Below are positions 14,557-23,737 of a DNA stretch of 64,000 nucleotides, one piece after another. A model generated the notes under the pieces. That model did not search any database and had not been told where the DNA came from. It saw only the letters and a program-made list of their open reading frames with translations. The DNA comes from an uncultured Phycicoccus sp. (GTDB taxonomy: Bacteria; Actinomycetota; Actinomycetes; Actinomycetales; Dermatophilaceae). Position 1 is the stretch's first letter. Every line of letters begins with the position of its first letter. The position numbers and the translations under genes are program-made. Location of the stretch: assembly GCF_947495705.1 (NCBI RefSeq), contig NZ_CANLZR010000006.1, positions 1-64,000 of the forward strand, in the 5' to 3' direction.

Positions 14557-15810
14557 ATGGCGTACCGCAGCGGAGGTCCGAAGGTTCTTGTCATCGTCCT
14601 CGCGGGTGGGGAGGGGAAGCGGCTCATGCCGCTGACGCGGGACCGGGCCAAGCCGGCCGTTCCGTTCGGCGGCATCTACCGCCTCATCGACTTCGCGCTG
14701 TCGAACGTCGTGAACTCCGGCTACCTCAAGATCGTCGTCCTCACCCAGTACAAGTCGCACAGCCTCGACCGGCACGTGACCAAGACGTGGCGGATGAGCA
14801 CGATGCTCGGCAACTATGTGGCGCCGATCCCCGCGCAGCAGCGCATCGGCAAGTCCTGGTACATGGGCAGCGCGGACGCCATCTTCCAGAGCCTCAACAC
14901 CATCACCGACGAGCGCCCCGACATCGTCGTCGTCGTCGGCGCCGACCACGTGTACCGGATGGACTTCTCGCAGATGGTCGAGCAGCACATCGCCACCGGG
15001 GCCGGGGTCACCGTCGCCGCGATCCGGCAGCCGAAGTCGACCTCCGACCAGTTCGGGGTCATCGACGTCGAGCCCGAGGACCCGCAGCGGATCCGCGCCT
15101 TCCTCGAGAAGCCGACCGACCCCGACGGCCTGCCGGACTCGCCCGACGAGATCCTCGCGAGCATGGGCAACTACGTCTTCACCGCCGACGCCCTCGTCGA
15201 CGCCGTGACGGCCGACTCCACGCTCGAGGGCAGCAAGCACGACATGGGCGGCGACATCGTGCCGGCCCTCGTCGAGCAGGGCGCCGCCTACGCCTACGAC
15301 TTCAAGAACAACGTGGTCCCCGGCGGCACCGAGCGCGACATGGGCTACTGGCGCGACGTCGGGACGATGGACAGCTACTACGACGCCCACATGGACCTGG
15401 TGTCGATCCACCCGGTCTTCAACCTCTACAACTACGACTGGCCGCTCTACACGACGTACGGTTACTTCCCGCCCGCCAAGTTCGTCCACGGCGCCAACGG
15501 GCGCTTCGGCGAGGCGCTCAACTCGGCCGTGTCGCCGGGTGTGGTCATCTCGGGCGCGCGGGTCAACGGGTCGGTCATCTCCCCCGACGTCCACGTGCAC
15601 AGCTACACCGAGATCGACGACAGCGTCGTCCTCGACGGCGTCCAGGTCGGGCGGCACTGCCACATCCAGAAGGCCGTCATCGACAAGAACGTCGTCATCC
15701 CCGACGGCACCTCGATCGGGCTCGACCACGAGCACGACCTCGCGCGCGGCTTCTCGATCACCGAGTCGGGCATCGTCGTCGTCGGCAAGGGCCACGAGAT
15801 CACGGCGTGA
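14557..15810 (+). CDS. glgC: Glucose-1-phosphate adenylyltransferase
   Basis: The 417-residue protein makes ADP-glucose from glucose-1-phosphate and ATP, the committed step of glycogen synthesis. The N-terminal nucleotidyltransferase loop G-G-E-G-K-R-L (17-23) continues into P-L-T-x2[10 protein letters not shown]. The catalytic-domain sequence Y-M-G-S-A-D-A and V-V-V-G-A-D-H-V-Y are present. A left-handed beta-helix C-terminus carries hexapeptide repeats. Length is normal. Its TGA overlaps the GTG of the following oxidoreductase gene (GTGA), giving a two-gene operon. Confidence 0.97.
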   Translation: MAYRSGGPKVLVIVLAGGEGKRLMPLTRDRAKPAVPFGGIYRLIDFALSNVVNSGYLKIVVLTQYKSHSLDRHVTKTWRMSTMLGNYVAPIPAQQRIGKSWYMGSADAIFQSLNTITDERPDIVVVVGADHVYRMDFSQMVEQHIATGAGVTVAAIRQPKSTSDQFGVIDVEPEDPQRIRAFLEKPTDPDGLPDSPDEILASMGNYVFTADALVDAVTADSTLEGSKHDMGGDIVPALVEQGAAYAYDFKNNVVPGGTERDMGYWRDVGTMDSYYDAHMDLVSIHPVFNLYNYDWPLYTTYGYFPPAKFVHGANGRFGEALNSAVSPGVVISGARVNGSVISPDVHVHSYTEIDDSVVLDGVQVGRHCHIQKAVIDKNVVIPDGTSIGLDHEHDLARGFSITESGIVVVGKGHEITA

Positions 15811-16622
15811 GCGGTTCCGACCGGCCCGTCCGGATCGGCGCCCAGCTCCAGCCGCAGCACGCGTCGTATCCCGAGATCAGGCGCGCCTGCGCCCGGCTCG
15901 AGGAGCTCGGCGTCGACGTGCTCTTCAACTGGGACCACTTCTTCCCGCTCTACGGCGACCGCGACGGGGCGCACTTCGAGTGTTGGACGATGCTCGCCGC
16001 GTGGGCGGAGGCCACCGAGCGGGTCGAGATCGGTGCCCTCGTCACGTGCAACAGCTACCGCAACCCGCAGCTGCTCGCCGACATGGCGCGCACCGTCGAC
16101 CACATCAGCGACGGCCGGCTCATCCTCGGGATCGGGTCGGGCTGGTTCGAGCGCGACTACGACGAGTACGGGTACGAGTTCGGCACGGCGGGCGGGCGGC
16201 TCGACGCACTGGCACGCGACCTGCCGCTCATCGAGCAGCGTTGGGCACGGCTCAACCCCGCGCCCACCCGCGACATCCCCGTGCTCATCGGCGGCGGCGG
16301 CGAGCGGAAGACGCTGCGCATCGTCGCCGAGCACGCCGACATCTGGCACGGCTTCGGGGGCCCCGAGACCATCGCCCACAAGCACGCCGTCCTCGACGAG
16401 TGGTGCGCGAAGGTGGGCCGGAACCCGGCCGAGATCGAACGGTCCGCCGGGGTGTCCGCCCGGCCGGGTCGGCTCCCGGAGGACGTCGCGGACTACGCCG
16501 CGGGTGCGCAAGCCCTGTACGAGGTCGGCACCCGGCTCTTCACCGTCGGGCTGAGCGGCCCGCACTACGACCCCGGTCCGATCCGCGACCTCGTCGCGTG
16601 GCGGAACGCCGGGCGCGGCTAA
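15807..16622 (+). CDS. LLM-class F420-dependent oxidoreductase
   Basis: The 271-residue protein is a luciferase-like TIM-barrel oxidoreductase of the F420-using actinobacterial subgroup: R-I-G-A-Q-L-Q-P near the start, [10 protein letters not shown], and [16 protein letters not shown], followed by an [10 protein letters not shown] phosphate loop. It probably catalyses hydride transfer from F420H2 to an unknown substrate. The GTG start overlaps the glgC stop by four bases. No F420-biosynthesis gene is visible here, so cofactor use (F420 versus FMN) is a family inference. Its TAA stop contributes to the -10 hexamer of serB. Confidence 0.9.
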   Translation: MSGSDRPVRIGAQLQPQHASYPEIRRACARLEELGVDVLFNWDHFFPLYGDRDGAHFECWTMLAAWAEATERVEIGALVTCNSYRNPQLLADMARTVDHISDGRLILGIGSGWFERDYDEYGYEFGTAGGRLDALARDLPLIEQRWARLNPAPTRDIPVLIGGGGERKTLRIVAEHADIWHGFGGPETIAHKHAVLDEWCAKVGRNPAEIERSAGVSARPGRLPEDVADYAAGAQALYEVGTRLFTVGLSGPHYDPGPIRDLVAWRNAGRG

Positions 16623-16625
16623 CCT
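16620..16625 (+). promoter_or_regulatory. Predicted -10 (TAACCT) of serB
   Basis: TAACCT begins with the TAA stop codon of the preceding oxidoreductase gene and ends 6 nt before GTG 16632. Confidence 0.55.
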
Positions 16626-16631
16626 GCGGGC

Positions 16632-17861
16632 GTGCCCTCCCCCGAGCCACCGCTCCTCCCTCCGCAGCCCGATCCCACGGCGCGCACGCTCCTGGTGTCG
16701 CTGAGCGGCCGGGACCGCCCGGGCGTCACGAGCGCCGTCTTCGAGGCCGCGTCCACGGTCGGCGCCACCGTCCTGGACGTCGAGCAGGTCGTCGTCCGCG
16801 GCCACCTCGCGCTGTCGGTGCTCCTCTCCCCCGGCACCGACGAGAACGTGCTCACCGACCGGCTGACCCGGGCCGGTGAGGCCCTCGGGATGACCGTCGA
16901 CCTCGTCGTCGGACGCGGCGACAACGCCCGGCGGCGCACGGGCCGCGCGGCGGTCGTCGTCATGGGCGCCCCCCTCGAGACCCGGCACGTCGCCGCGGTC
17001 GCACGGTCGGTGGCCGAGCACGGCGCCAACATCGACCGGATCCGGCGGCTCTCCCGCTGGCCCGTCACGACCGTCGAGCTGGACGTCTCGGGTGCCGACC
17101 TGCCCCGAATGCGCCGCGACCTGGCGCTCGTGTCGGCCGAGACCGGCTGTGACATCGCCGTGGCGCCCGCCGGCCTGGCCCGCCGCGGAGCCCGGCTCGT
17201 CGTCCTGGACGTCGACTCCACGCTCATCCAGGACGAGGTCATCGAGCTCATCGCCGAGCACGCGGGGACGGCGGCGGAGGTCGCCGCCGTCACCGAGCGG
17301 GCCATGGCCGGCGAGCTCGACTTCGCCGAGAGCCTGCACGCCCGGGTCGCGACGCTCGCGGGGCTGCCGGTCGCGGTGCTCGACGAGGTGCGGGGCTCGG
17401 TGCGGCTCAGCCCGGGGGCCCGCACGCTCGTCCGCACCCTCAAGGCCCTCGGCTTCACGGTGGCGCTCGTCTCGGGCGGCTTCGCCGAGGTCGTCGAGCC
17501 CATCGGCGCCGAGCTCGGCGTCGACCACGTCCGCGCCAACCGGCTCGAGGTGCGGGACGGGGTCCTGACCGGACGCGTCGTCGGGACCGTCGTCGACCGC
17601 CCGGGCAAGGCCGCGGCGCTGCGCGAGTTCGCCGAGATCGAGGGGCTCCCCCTCTCCCGGACCGTCGCCATCGGGGACGGCGCCAACGACCTCGACATGC
17701 TCGGGGTGGCCGGGCTCGGGGTGGCCTTCAACGCCAAGCCGGTCGTCCGCGAGCAGGCCGACACCTCGGTGAACGTGCCCTACCTCGACACCGTCCTCTT
17801 CCTGCTCGGCGTGAGCCGGGAGGAGATCGAGGACGCCGAGGGCCTCACCGAGCCGGGCTGA
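16632..17861 (+). CDS. serB: Phosphoserine phosphatase with ACT domains
   Basis: The 409-residue protein performs the last step of serine synthesis. Two N-terminal ACT-like regulatory domains (about 19-90 and 106-180) precede a HAD phosphatase with nucleophile D-V-D-S-T (Asp193, Asp195), V-S-G-G-F for phosphate binding, and the G-D-G-A-N-D-L-D-M motif near residue 340. This SerB2 layout is common in actinobacteria, where the ACT domains sense serine. GTG lies 6 nt behind TAACCT and no ribosome-binding site is seen. It converges on fabI. Confidence 0.95.
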   Translation: MPSPEPPLLPPQPDPTARTLLVSLSGRDRPGVTSAVFEAASTVGATVLDVEQVVVRGHLALSVLLSPGTDENVLTDRLTRAGEALGMTVDLVVGRGDNARRRTGRAAVVVMGAPLETRHVAAVARSVAEHGANIDRIRRLSRWPVTTVELDVSGADLPRMRRDLALVSAETGCDIAVAPAGLARRGARLVVLDVDSTLIQDEVIELIAEHAGTAAEVAAVTERAMAGELDFAESLHARVATLAGLPVAVLDEVRGSVRLSPGARTLVRTLKALGFTVALVSGGFAEVVEPIGAELGVDHVRANRLEVRDGVLTGRVVGTVVDRPGKAAALREFAEIEGLPLSRTVAIGDGANDLDMLGVAGLGVAFNAKPVVREQADTSVNVPYLDTVLFLLGVSREEIEDAEGLTEPG

Positions 17862-17884
17862 CCGGCCGGACCACGACCGCGCGC

Positions 17885-18643
17885 TCAGGCGCCGATCGCG
17901 TGGTACCCGCCGTCGACGTGGACGATCTCGCCGGTCGTCGCCGGGAACCAGTCCGAGAGCAGCGCCACGCAGGCCCGGGCGGCCGGCTCGGCGTCGCGCA
18001 CGTCCCAGCCCAGCGGCGCCCGGCTGCCCCAGGCCTCCTCGAACTGCTCGAACCCGGGGATGGACTTCGCCGCCGTCGTGCGGATCGGGCCGGCGGAGAC
18101 GAGGTTGCAGCGGATCCCCTGCGGCCCCATGTCCCGGGCGAGGTAGCGGTTCGTGGACTCGAACGCCGCCTTGGCGACCCCCATCCAGTCGTAGACCGGC
18201 CAGGCGTACTTCGCGTCGAAGGTGAGCCCGACGACCGAGCCGCCCGCCGACATCAGCGGCAGCGCGGCCTTGGTGAGCGCCGCGAGGGAGAAGGCCGAGA
18301 TCTGGACCGCCGTCGACACGTCCTCCCAGGTGGCGTCCAGGAAGGTGAAGGCGCCCTGGGGCGCGAAGCCGATCGAGTGGACCACCCCGTCGATGTGGTC
18401 GACGTGCTCACGGAGCCGGTCGGCCAGGGCGGCGAGGTCCTCGTCGTTGCTGACGTCGAGCTCGACGACCGGCGCGGGCTTGGGCAGCCGGCGCGCGATC
18501 GCGGTCGTGATCTTCGTCGTCCGGCCGAAGGAGGTGAGGACGACCTCGGCGCCCTGCTCCTGGGCGAGCCGGGCGACGTGGAAGGCGATCGAGGAGTCCA
18601 TGAGGACTCCGGTGACGAGCAGCGTCTTGCCCTCGAGCAGCAT
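17885..18643 (-). CDS. fabI: Enoyl-ACP reductase, InhA-type
   Basis: The 252-residue protein is an NADH-dependent enoyl-[acyl-carrier-protein] reductase, the final step of each fatty-acid elongation round. The FabI/InhA dinucleotide pattern T-G-V-x5-I-A is present at 11-20. The catalytic Y-x6-K pair is Tyr151 and Lys158 in V-Y-D-W-M-G-V-A-K, with a Phe corresponding to InhA Phe149 at 142. The substrate loop G-P-I-R-T-T-A-A follows. The gene follows fabG by 46 nt with a G-A-A-A-G-G ribosome-binding site, reproducing the mabA-inhA order of mycobacteria. Confidence 0.95.
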   Translation of the reverse strand: MLLEGKTLLVTGVLMDSSIAFHVARLAQEQGAEVVLTSFGRTTKITTAIARRLPKPAPVVELDVSNDEDLAALADRLREHVDHIDGVVHSIGFAPQGAFTFLDATWEDVSTAVQISAFSLAALTKAALPLMSAGGSVVGLTFDAKYAWPVYDWMGVAKAAFESTNRYLARDMGPQGIRCNLVSAGPIRTTAAKSIPGFEQFEEAWGSRAPLGWDVRDAEPAARACVALLSDWFPATTGEIVHVDGGYHAIGA

Positions 18644-18689
18644 GTGGGGACCTTTCGTCGGCAGGGTCTGGGGGTGGGGTGGTCAGCGG

Positions 18690-19421
<732 letters not shown>

Positions 19422-19505
19422 CTACCCGGCGGTAGTCGTGCCGCGTCCCGTCCACCGGCTGTCGAACCTCGCCCCGGCGACCGGGGCGCACGGGCCCGCC
19501 GGACG

Positions 19506-19511
19506 TACAGT
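19506..19511 (+). promoter_or_regulatory. Predicted -10 (TACAGT) of the DUF3099 gene
   Basis: TACAGT with a 6-nt gap (GGAGAG) to GTG 19518. Confidence 0.55.
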
Positions 19512-19517
19512 GGAGAG

Positions 19518-19841
19518 GTGCCCCTGACCCACAGTCACCGCCCCGTCACCCAGTCGGTGACGACGGCCGCGCAGTCCCGCTCCGAGGACCAGGTGCACCG
19601 GCTGCGGCAGTACCTCGCGACGATGTCGGTGCGCACGGTGTGCTTCGTGCTCGCCATCGTCACCGACGGCTGGGTCCGCTGGGTCTTCGCGGCCGCGGCC
19701 ATCCTGCTGCCCTTCTTCGCGGTCGTCGCGGCGAACGCCGTGGCCCCGCGGATCCGTGGCCGGGTGCGGCCCGTCGTCCCGGTGCGGGACGACACCCCGC
19801 AGATCACCGACCGCTTCCACCCGGACGACCCGGCGCGCTGA
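19518..19841 (+). CDS. DUF3099 family membrane protein
   Basis: The 107-residue protein has a soluble N-terminus, a conserved R-x-Y-L-A-T-M-S-V-R-T block (30-40), and two closely spaced hydrophobic helices (about 39-52 and 55-75). A charged C-terminus follows, fitting the actinobacterial DUF3099 family of small inner-membrane proteins. Function is unknown. The GTG start is fixed by the -10 hexamer 6 nt upstream and by the family's usual length. It converges on moaA, and the two stop codons lie in the arms of a short imperfect hairpin. Confidence 0.85.
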   Translation: MPLTHSHRPVTQSVTTAAQSRSEDQVHRLRQYLATMSVRTVCFVLAIVTDGWVRWVFAAAAILLPFFAVVAANAVAPRIRGRVRPVVPVRDDTPQITDRFHPDDPAR

Positions 19842-19859
19842 GGCCGCCCTCGGCCCCGG

Positions 19860-20861
19860 TCAGCCGCCGATGGCGGACATCGGCCGGTCGGGCTGCACGA
19901 AGTCGGGGCGGTCGATGCCGTGGCCGGCCTTCTTGGCCCACATCTCGCCGACGACGAGCGCGGCGACCTCCTCGTCGGAGGCACCATCGCGCAGCGGCCC
20001 CCGCAGGTCGATCTCGGACCGCGAGAACAGGCAGTTGCGCAGCTGGCCGTCGGCCGTCAGGCGCACCCGGTCACAGGCCGCGCAGAAGGGCGCCGACACG
20101 CTCGCGATGACGCCCACCGTCTCGGGGCCACCGTCGACGAGGAACAGCTCGGCCGGGGCGCTCCCGCGCTCCTGCACCGGCGTGAGCCGGAAACGCTCAC
20201 CGAGCCGCTCGAGGATCTCGGCCTGGGACACCATCTGGGTGCGGTCCCAGGCGTGCTGGGCGTCCAGCGGCATCTGCTCGATGAAGCGCAGCGCGTACCC
20301 GCGGTCGAGGCACCACTGCAGCAGCTCGGCGACGCCGGTGTCGTTGACCCCGCGCATCGCGACCGCGTTGACCTTCACCGGGGTGAGCCCGGCGTCGGCG
20401 GCCGCCTTGAGGCCCGCCTCGACCCCGGCGAACCGGTCGCGCCGGGTGAGGTCGCGGAACTGCTGCGGGTCGACGGTGTCGAGGCTGACGTTGACCCGGT
20501 CCAGGCCGGCATCCGCCAGCGGCGCGGCGAGGCGGTCGAGGCCGATGCCGTTGGTCGTCATCGCGATCCGGGGCCGCGGCTCGAGCGCGGCGACCGCGCG
20601 CACGACGTCGACGAGGCTGCGGCGCAGCAGCGGCTCGCCCCCGGTGAGGCGGACGTTGGTGACCCCGAGGCCGACCATGACCCGCACGACCCGGACGAGC
20701 TCGTCGTCGGTGAGCATCTCGGGCTTCGGCAGCCAGTCCAGCCCCTCGGCGGGCATGCAGTACGTGCAGCGGAGGTTGCACCGGTCCGTGACCGACACGC
20801 GCAGGTCCCTCCCGACGCGGCCGAAGCGGTCGAGGAGGCGGGGTTCGGGGAGGTCGGTCAT
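19860..20861 (-). CDS. moaA: GTP 3',8-cyclase
   Basis: The 333-residue radical-SAM enzyme converts GTP to the 8,3'-cyclised intermediate in the first step of molybdenum-cofactor synthesis. The N-terminal cluster motif C-x3-C-x2-C is Cys28, Cys32 and Cys35 (R-C-N-L-R-C-T-Y-C). The second cluster is bound by a C-terminal C-x2-C pair and a further Cys in N-C-L-F. The protein ends with the essential Gly-Gly. No other moa or moe gene is present in the window. It diverges from the SURF1 gene across 33 bp, with an inward-facing -10 hexamer for each. Confidence 0.96.
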   Translation of the reverse strand: MTDLPEPRLLDRFGRVGRDLRVSVTDRCNLRCTYCMPAEGLDWLPKPEMLTDDELVRVVRVMVGLGVTNVRLTGGEPLLRRSLVDVVRAVAALEPRPRIAMTTNGIGLDRLAAPLADAGLDRVNVSLDTVDPQQFRDLTRRDRFAGVEAGLKAAADAGLTPVKVNAVAMRGVNDTGVAELLQWCLDRGYALRFIEQMPLDAQHAWDRTQMVSQAEILERLGERFRLTPVQERGSAPAELFLVDGGPETVGVIASVSAPFCAACDRVRLTADGQLRNCLFSRSEIDLRGPLRDGASDEEVAALVVGEMWAKKAGHGIDRPDFVQPDRPMSAIGG

Positions 20862-20869
20862 AGGAGGCC

Positions 20870-20875
20870 AGCGTA
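20870..20875 (-). promoter_or_regulatory. Predicted -10 (TACGCT) of moaA
   Basis: TACGCT on the minus strand, 8 nt before the ATG ending at 20861. It is only 7 bp from the opposing SURF1 hexamer. Confidence 0.5.
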
Positions 20876-20882
20876 CGACGGG

Positions 20883-20888
20883 TAGCGT
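20883..20888 (+). promoter_or_regulatory. Predicted -10 (TAGCGT) of the SURF1 gene
   Basis: TAGCGT with a 6-nt gap to GTG 20895. Confidence 0.55.
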
Positions 20889-20894
20889 GACGGG

Positions 20895-21683
20895 GTGTTG
20901 CGCCGGCTCGTATCGCCTCGATGGGTGGGTGCCCTCGTCCTCTCGGCCCTCTTCGCCGTCGCGTCCTACCACCTCGGGTACTGGCAGTACCACCGCCACG
21001 AGGCCAAGGCCGAACGCAACGCCCTGCTCGACGCCCACTACCGCGCGGACCCCGTCCCGGTCACCGAGGTCCTGACCCCCGAGGGGATCACGCCCGGCGA
21101 GGAGTGGACCCGGGTCACCGCCACCGGCAGGTACCTGGCGGGCCCGCTCTTCGCCCGCGGCCGGCCCAACGACGGCGAGGTCGGGCTGGAGGCGCTGTGG
21201 GTGTTCGCGCCCGACGCCGGCGGCCCCGACGTGCTCGTCGACCGCGGCTGGGTCCCGGCGTCCGACCGGGGCGCCAGCGTCCTGCCCGAGGTCGAGCCCG
21301 CCCCGGCGGGGCCAGTCACCGTCGTCGGGTGGGTGCGCCAGTCGGAGGAGTCGCGGGGCAAGCCGCCCTCGCCGGGGCAGATCGCCAACGTGTCGGTGCC
21401 GGACGCGGCCCAGGCCCTCGGCGCCACCGTCGCCCCCGACTACGTGCTCCTCCAGGACGAGATCCTGCCGGGCGGCTCGACCCCGCCGCGGCCGGCCGCG
21501 CTCGCCGCGCCCGACCGGAGCCTCGGCCCGCACCTGGCCTACGCCTACCAGTGGTGGATCTCCTCGGTGCTCGGGTTCGTTCTCGTCGGGTTCGGGGTGC
21601 GCCGCGAGGAGCGGCTGTCGGACCCGGTGAAGTACCCGCCGAAGCCGAAGAAGGTCCGGGTGTGGGACGAGGAGGACGCCTGA
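20895..21683 (+). CDS. SURF1 family cytochrome oxidase assembly protein
   Basis: The 262-residue protein has the SURF1 plan: one N-terminal transmembrane helix (about 9-27), a periplasmic-side domain with G-R-Y-L-A-G and V-D-R-G-W-V-P, then W-V-R-Q-S-E near 150, and a second helix (about 220-240, Y-Q-W-W-I-S-S-V-L-G-F). SURF1 proteins help insert heme a into cytochrome c oxidase, which fits the presence of ctaA and ctaB further along the window. It ends opposite an ABC exporter gene, with both stop codons inside one hairpin. Confidence 0.93.
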   Translation: MLRRLVSPRWVGALVLSALFAVASYHLGYWQYHRHEAKAERNALLDAHYRADPVPVTEVLTPEGITPGEEWTRVTATGRYLAGPLFARGRPNDGEVGLEALWVFAPDAGGPDVLVDRGWVPASDRGASVLPEVEPAPAGPVTVVGWVRQSEESRGKPPSPGQIANVSVPDAAQALGATVAPDYVLLQDEILPGGSTPPRPAALAAPDRSLGPHLAYAYQWWISSVLGFVLVGFGVRREERLSDPVKYPPKPKKVRVWDEEDA

Positions 21684-21698
21684 GCGGGCTCCCGCTCA
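21681..21698. terminator. Bidirectional hairpin containing both convergent stop codons
   Basis: A perfect 8-bp inverted repeat (21681-21688 with 21691-21698, 2-nt spacer). The left arm starts with the SURF1 TGA and the right arm ends with the reversed TGA of the ABC exporter. No T-run. Confidence 0.6.
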
Positions 21699-23570
21699 GG
21701 CGGTGAGGTCGGCGGCCTGCTCGGCGAACTGGGTGCGGTAGAGGTCGGCGTAGAGGCCGCCGCGCTCGACGAGCTCGGCGTGCGTGCCGCGCTCGAGGAT
21801 GCGCCCGTCGTCGACGACGAGGATCTCGTCGGCGTGCCGCACCGTGGACAGGCGGTGCGCGATGACCAGGGCGGTCCGGTCGCGCAGCGCCTCGTCGAGG
21901 GCCCGCTGCAGGGCCTGCTCGGACTCGCTGTCGAGGTGCGCGGTCGCCTCGTCGAGGACGATGAGGCCCGGGCCCTTGAGCAGCAGGCGGGCGATGGCCA
22001 GGCGCTGCTTCTCGCCGCCGGACAGCCGGTGCCCGCGGTCGCCGACGACGGTGTCCAGGCCGGACGGCAGGGAGTCGACCAGACCCCACACCTGCGCGGC
22101 GCGCAGCGCGGCCTCCATCTGCTCGTCGGTGGCCCCGGGGGCCGCGTAGTCGAGGTTGGCCCGGATCGTGTCGTGGAAGAGGTGGGCCTCCTGGGTGACG
22201 ACGCCGACGGCCTCCTGGAGGGACTCGAGCGTCGCTTCGCGCAGGTCGACGCCGTTGATCCGGATGGACCCGCTCGTGGGGTCGTAGAGCCGGGCGACGA
22301 GCGAGGTGATGGTGGTCTTGCCGGCGCCGCTGGGCCCGACGAGCGCGACGAGGGAGCCGGGCTCGACCGAGAAGGAGACGTCGCGCAGGACCGGGCCGCC
22401 GGCCCGGCGGTCGCCGGAGGCAGCGGACTCGAGCGACGCCAGCGACACCTCGTCGGCGGCCGGGTAGGAGAACGAGACGCCGTCGACGTCGACCCGGACG
22501 GGCCCGGGCGGAAGCGCCCGGGCGTCCTCGGCCTCGGCGACGAGGGGCTTGAGGTCGAGGACCTCGAAGACCCGCTCGAACGAGACGAGCGCCGTCATGA
22601 CGTCGACCCGGACGTTGGAGATGGCGGTGAGCGGCCCGTAGAGGCGGGCGAGCAGGGCCGCCAGCGCCAGGAGGGTGCCGACGGTGAGGGTCCCCCCGAC
22701 GGCCATGACGCCGCCGACGCCGTAGATCATCGCCGTCGCGAGGGAGGCGATCATCGTGAGCGCCACGAAGAACAAGGACCGGTTGAGGGCGATCGTGACG
22801 CCGATGTCGCGGACGCGGGAGGCCCGCTCGCCGTACTCGGCGTCCTCGGTGCTCGGCCGCCCGAACAGCTTGACGAGCAGCGCGCCGGCGACGTTGAACC
22901 GCTCGTTCATCCGGGTGCCGAGGTCGGCGTTCACCGTCATCTGCTCGTGCGTGAGCGTGGCGAGGCGCCGGCCCATGAGCCGGGCCGGGATGACGAAGAA
23001 CGGGACGAGGACCAGGGCGGCCAGGGTGAGCTGCCACGACAGGGTCATCATCGTGATGACGATGACGACGAGCGAGATGGCGTTGCTCACGACGTTGGAC
23101 AGCACCGAGGTGAAGGCCTGCTGGGCGCCGATGACGTCGTTGCCGAGCCGCGTCACGAGGGCGCCCGTCTGGGCGCGGGTGAAGAACGCCACCGGCTGGC
23201 GCATCACGTGCCCGAACACCTCGGTGCGCAGGTCGTAGATGAGCCCCTCGCCGATGCGCGCCGAGAACCAGCGCTGGACCAGCGTCAGCGCACCCTCGAC
23301 GAGGGCGAGCACCGCGACGACGATCGACAGGCGCACGACGACGCTGGAGTCCTGCGGGATGACCCCGTCGTCGATGATCGACTTGAACAGCAGCGGCACC
23401 GCGACCACGAGCATGGCGTCGAGGACGACGAGCAGCAGGAACCAGCCGATCTGACGCCGGTAGGGCCGCGCGTACTGCAGCACGCGCCGCCGGGTGCCGG
23501 GGGCGAGCCTCCGCTCGGCCACGCTGGAGTCCTTGGTCATCGAGTGCATGACCTGCCAGTTCATACTCAC
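21696..23570 (-). CDS. ABC exporter, fused membrane and ATPase domains (ABCB type)
   Basis: The 624-residue half-transporter has six membrane helices (about 40-320) followed by an ATPase domain (about 345-610): Walker A G-P-S-G-A-G-K-T near 411, signature L-S-G-G-E-K-Q-R, Walker B L-I-V-L-D-E-A and switch His in I-A-H-R-L-S-T. It resembles multidrug or lipid exporters of the MsbA/LmrA class and would act as a homodimer. The GTG start is preceded by a G-G-A-G-G ten bases upstream; an ATG six bases later is an alternative. It is not paired with another ABC gene. Substrate unknown. Confidence 0.92.
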   Translation of the reverse strand: MSMNWQVMHSMTKDSSVAERRLAPGTRRRVLQYARPYRRQIGWFLLLVVLDAMLVVAVPLLFKSIIDDGVIPQDSSVVVRLSIVVAVLALVEGALTLVQRWFSARIGEGLIYDLRTEVFGHVMRQPVAFFTRAQTGALVTRLGNDVIGAQQAFTSVLSNVVSNAISLVVIVITMMTLSWQLTLAALVLVPFFVIPARLMGRRLATLTHEQMTVNADLGTRMNERFNVAGALLVKLFGRPSTEDAEYGERASRVRDIGVTIALNRSLFFVALTMIASLATAMIYGVGGVMAVGGTLTVGTLLALAALLARLYGPLTAISNVRVDVMTALVSFERVFEVLDLKPLVAEAEDARALPPGPVRVDVDGVSFSYPAADEVSLASLESAASGDRRAGGPVLRDVSFSVEPGSLVALVGPSGAGKTTITSLVARLYDPTSGSIRINGVDLREATLESLQEAVGVVTQEAHLFHDTIRANLDYAAPGATDEQMEAALRAAQVWGLVDSLPSGLDTVVGDRGHRLSGGEKQRLAIARLLLKGPGLIVLDEATAHLDSESEQALQRALDEALRDRTALVIAHRLSTVRHADEILVVDDGRILERGTHAELVERGGLYADLYRTQFAEQAADLTA

Positions 23571-23737
23571 GTGCGGTCGGGCCTCCTGTCGGTGTCGTCC
23601 GCGTCAGTCAACCACCGCGCGCCGACAGGTGTTCCGCGCCGGCGCTGGACGCCCCCTTGTGACGCGGCGCCGCGCGGCCGAGGATGGCGGCACCATCGTT
23701 CGCACCATCGTCGACGCCGACGCCCCGGAGGCTCCCC

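Noticed and set aside
23571-23737. Regulatory RNA or small gene in the 167-bp divergent gap
   Set aside because: No conserved RNA fold, TANNNT hexamer at a useful spacing, or small open frame with a ribosome-binding site could be supported.
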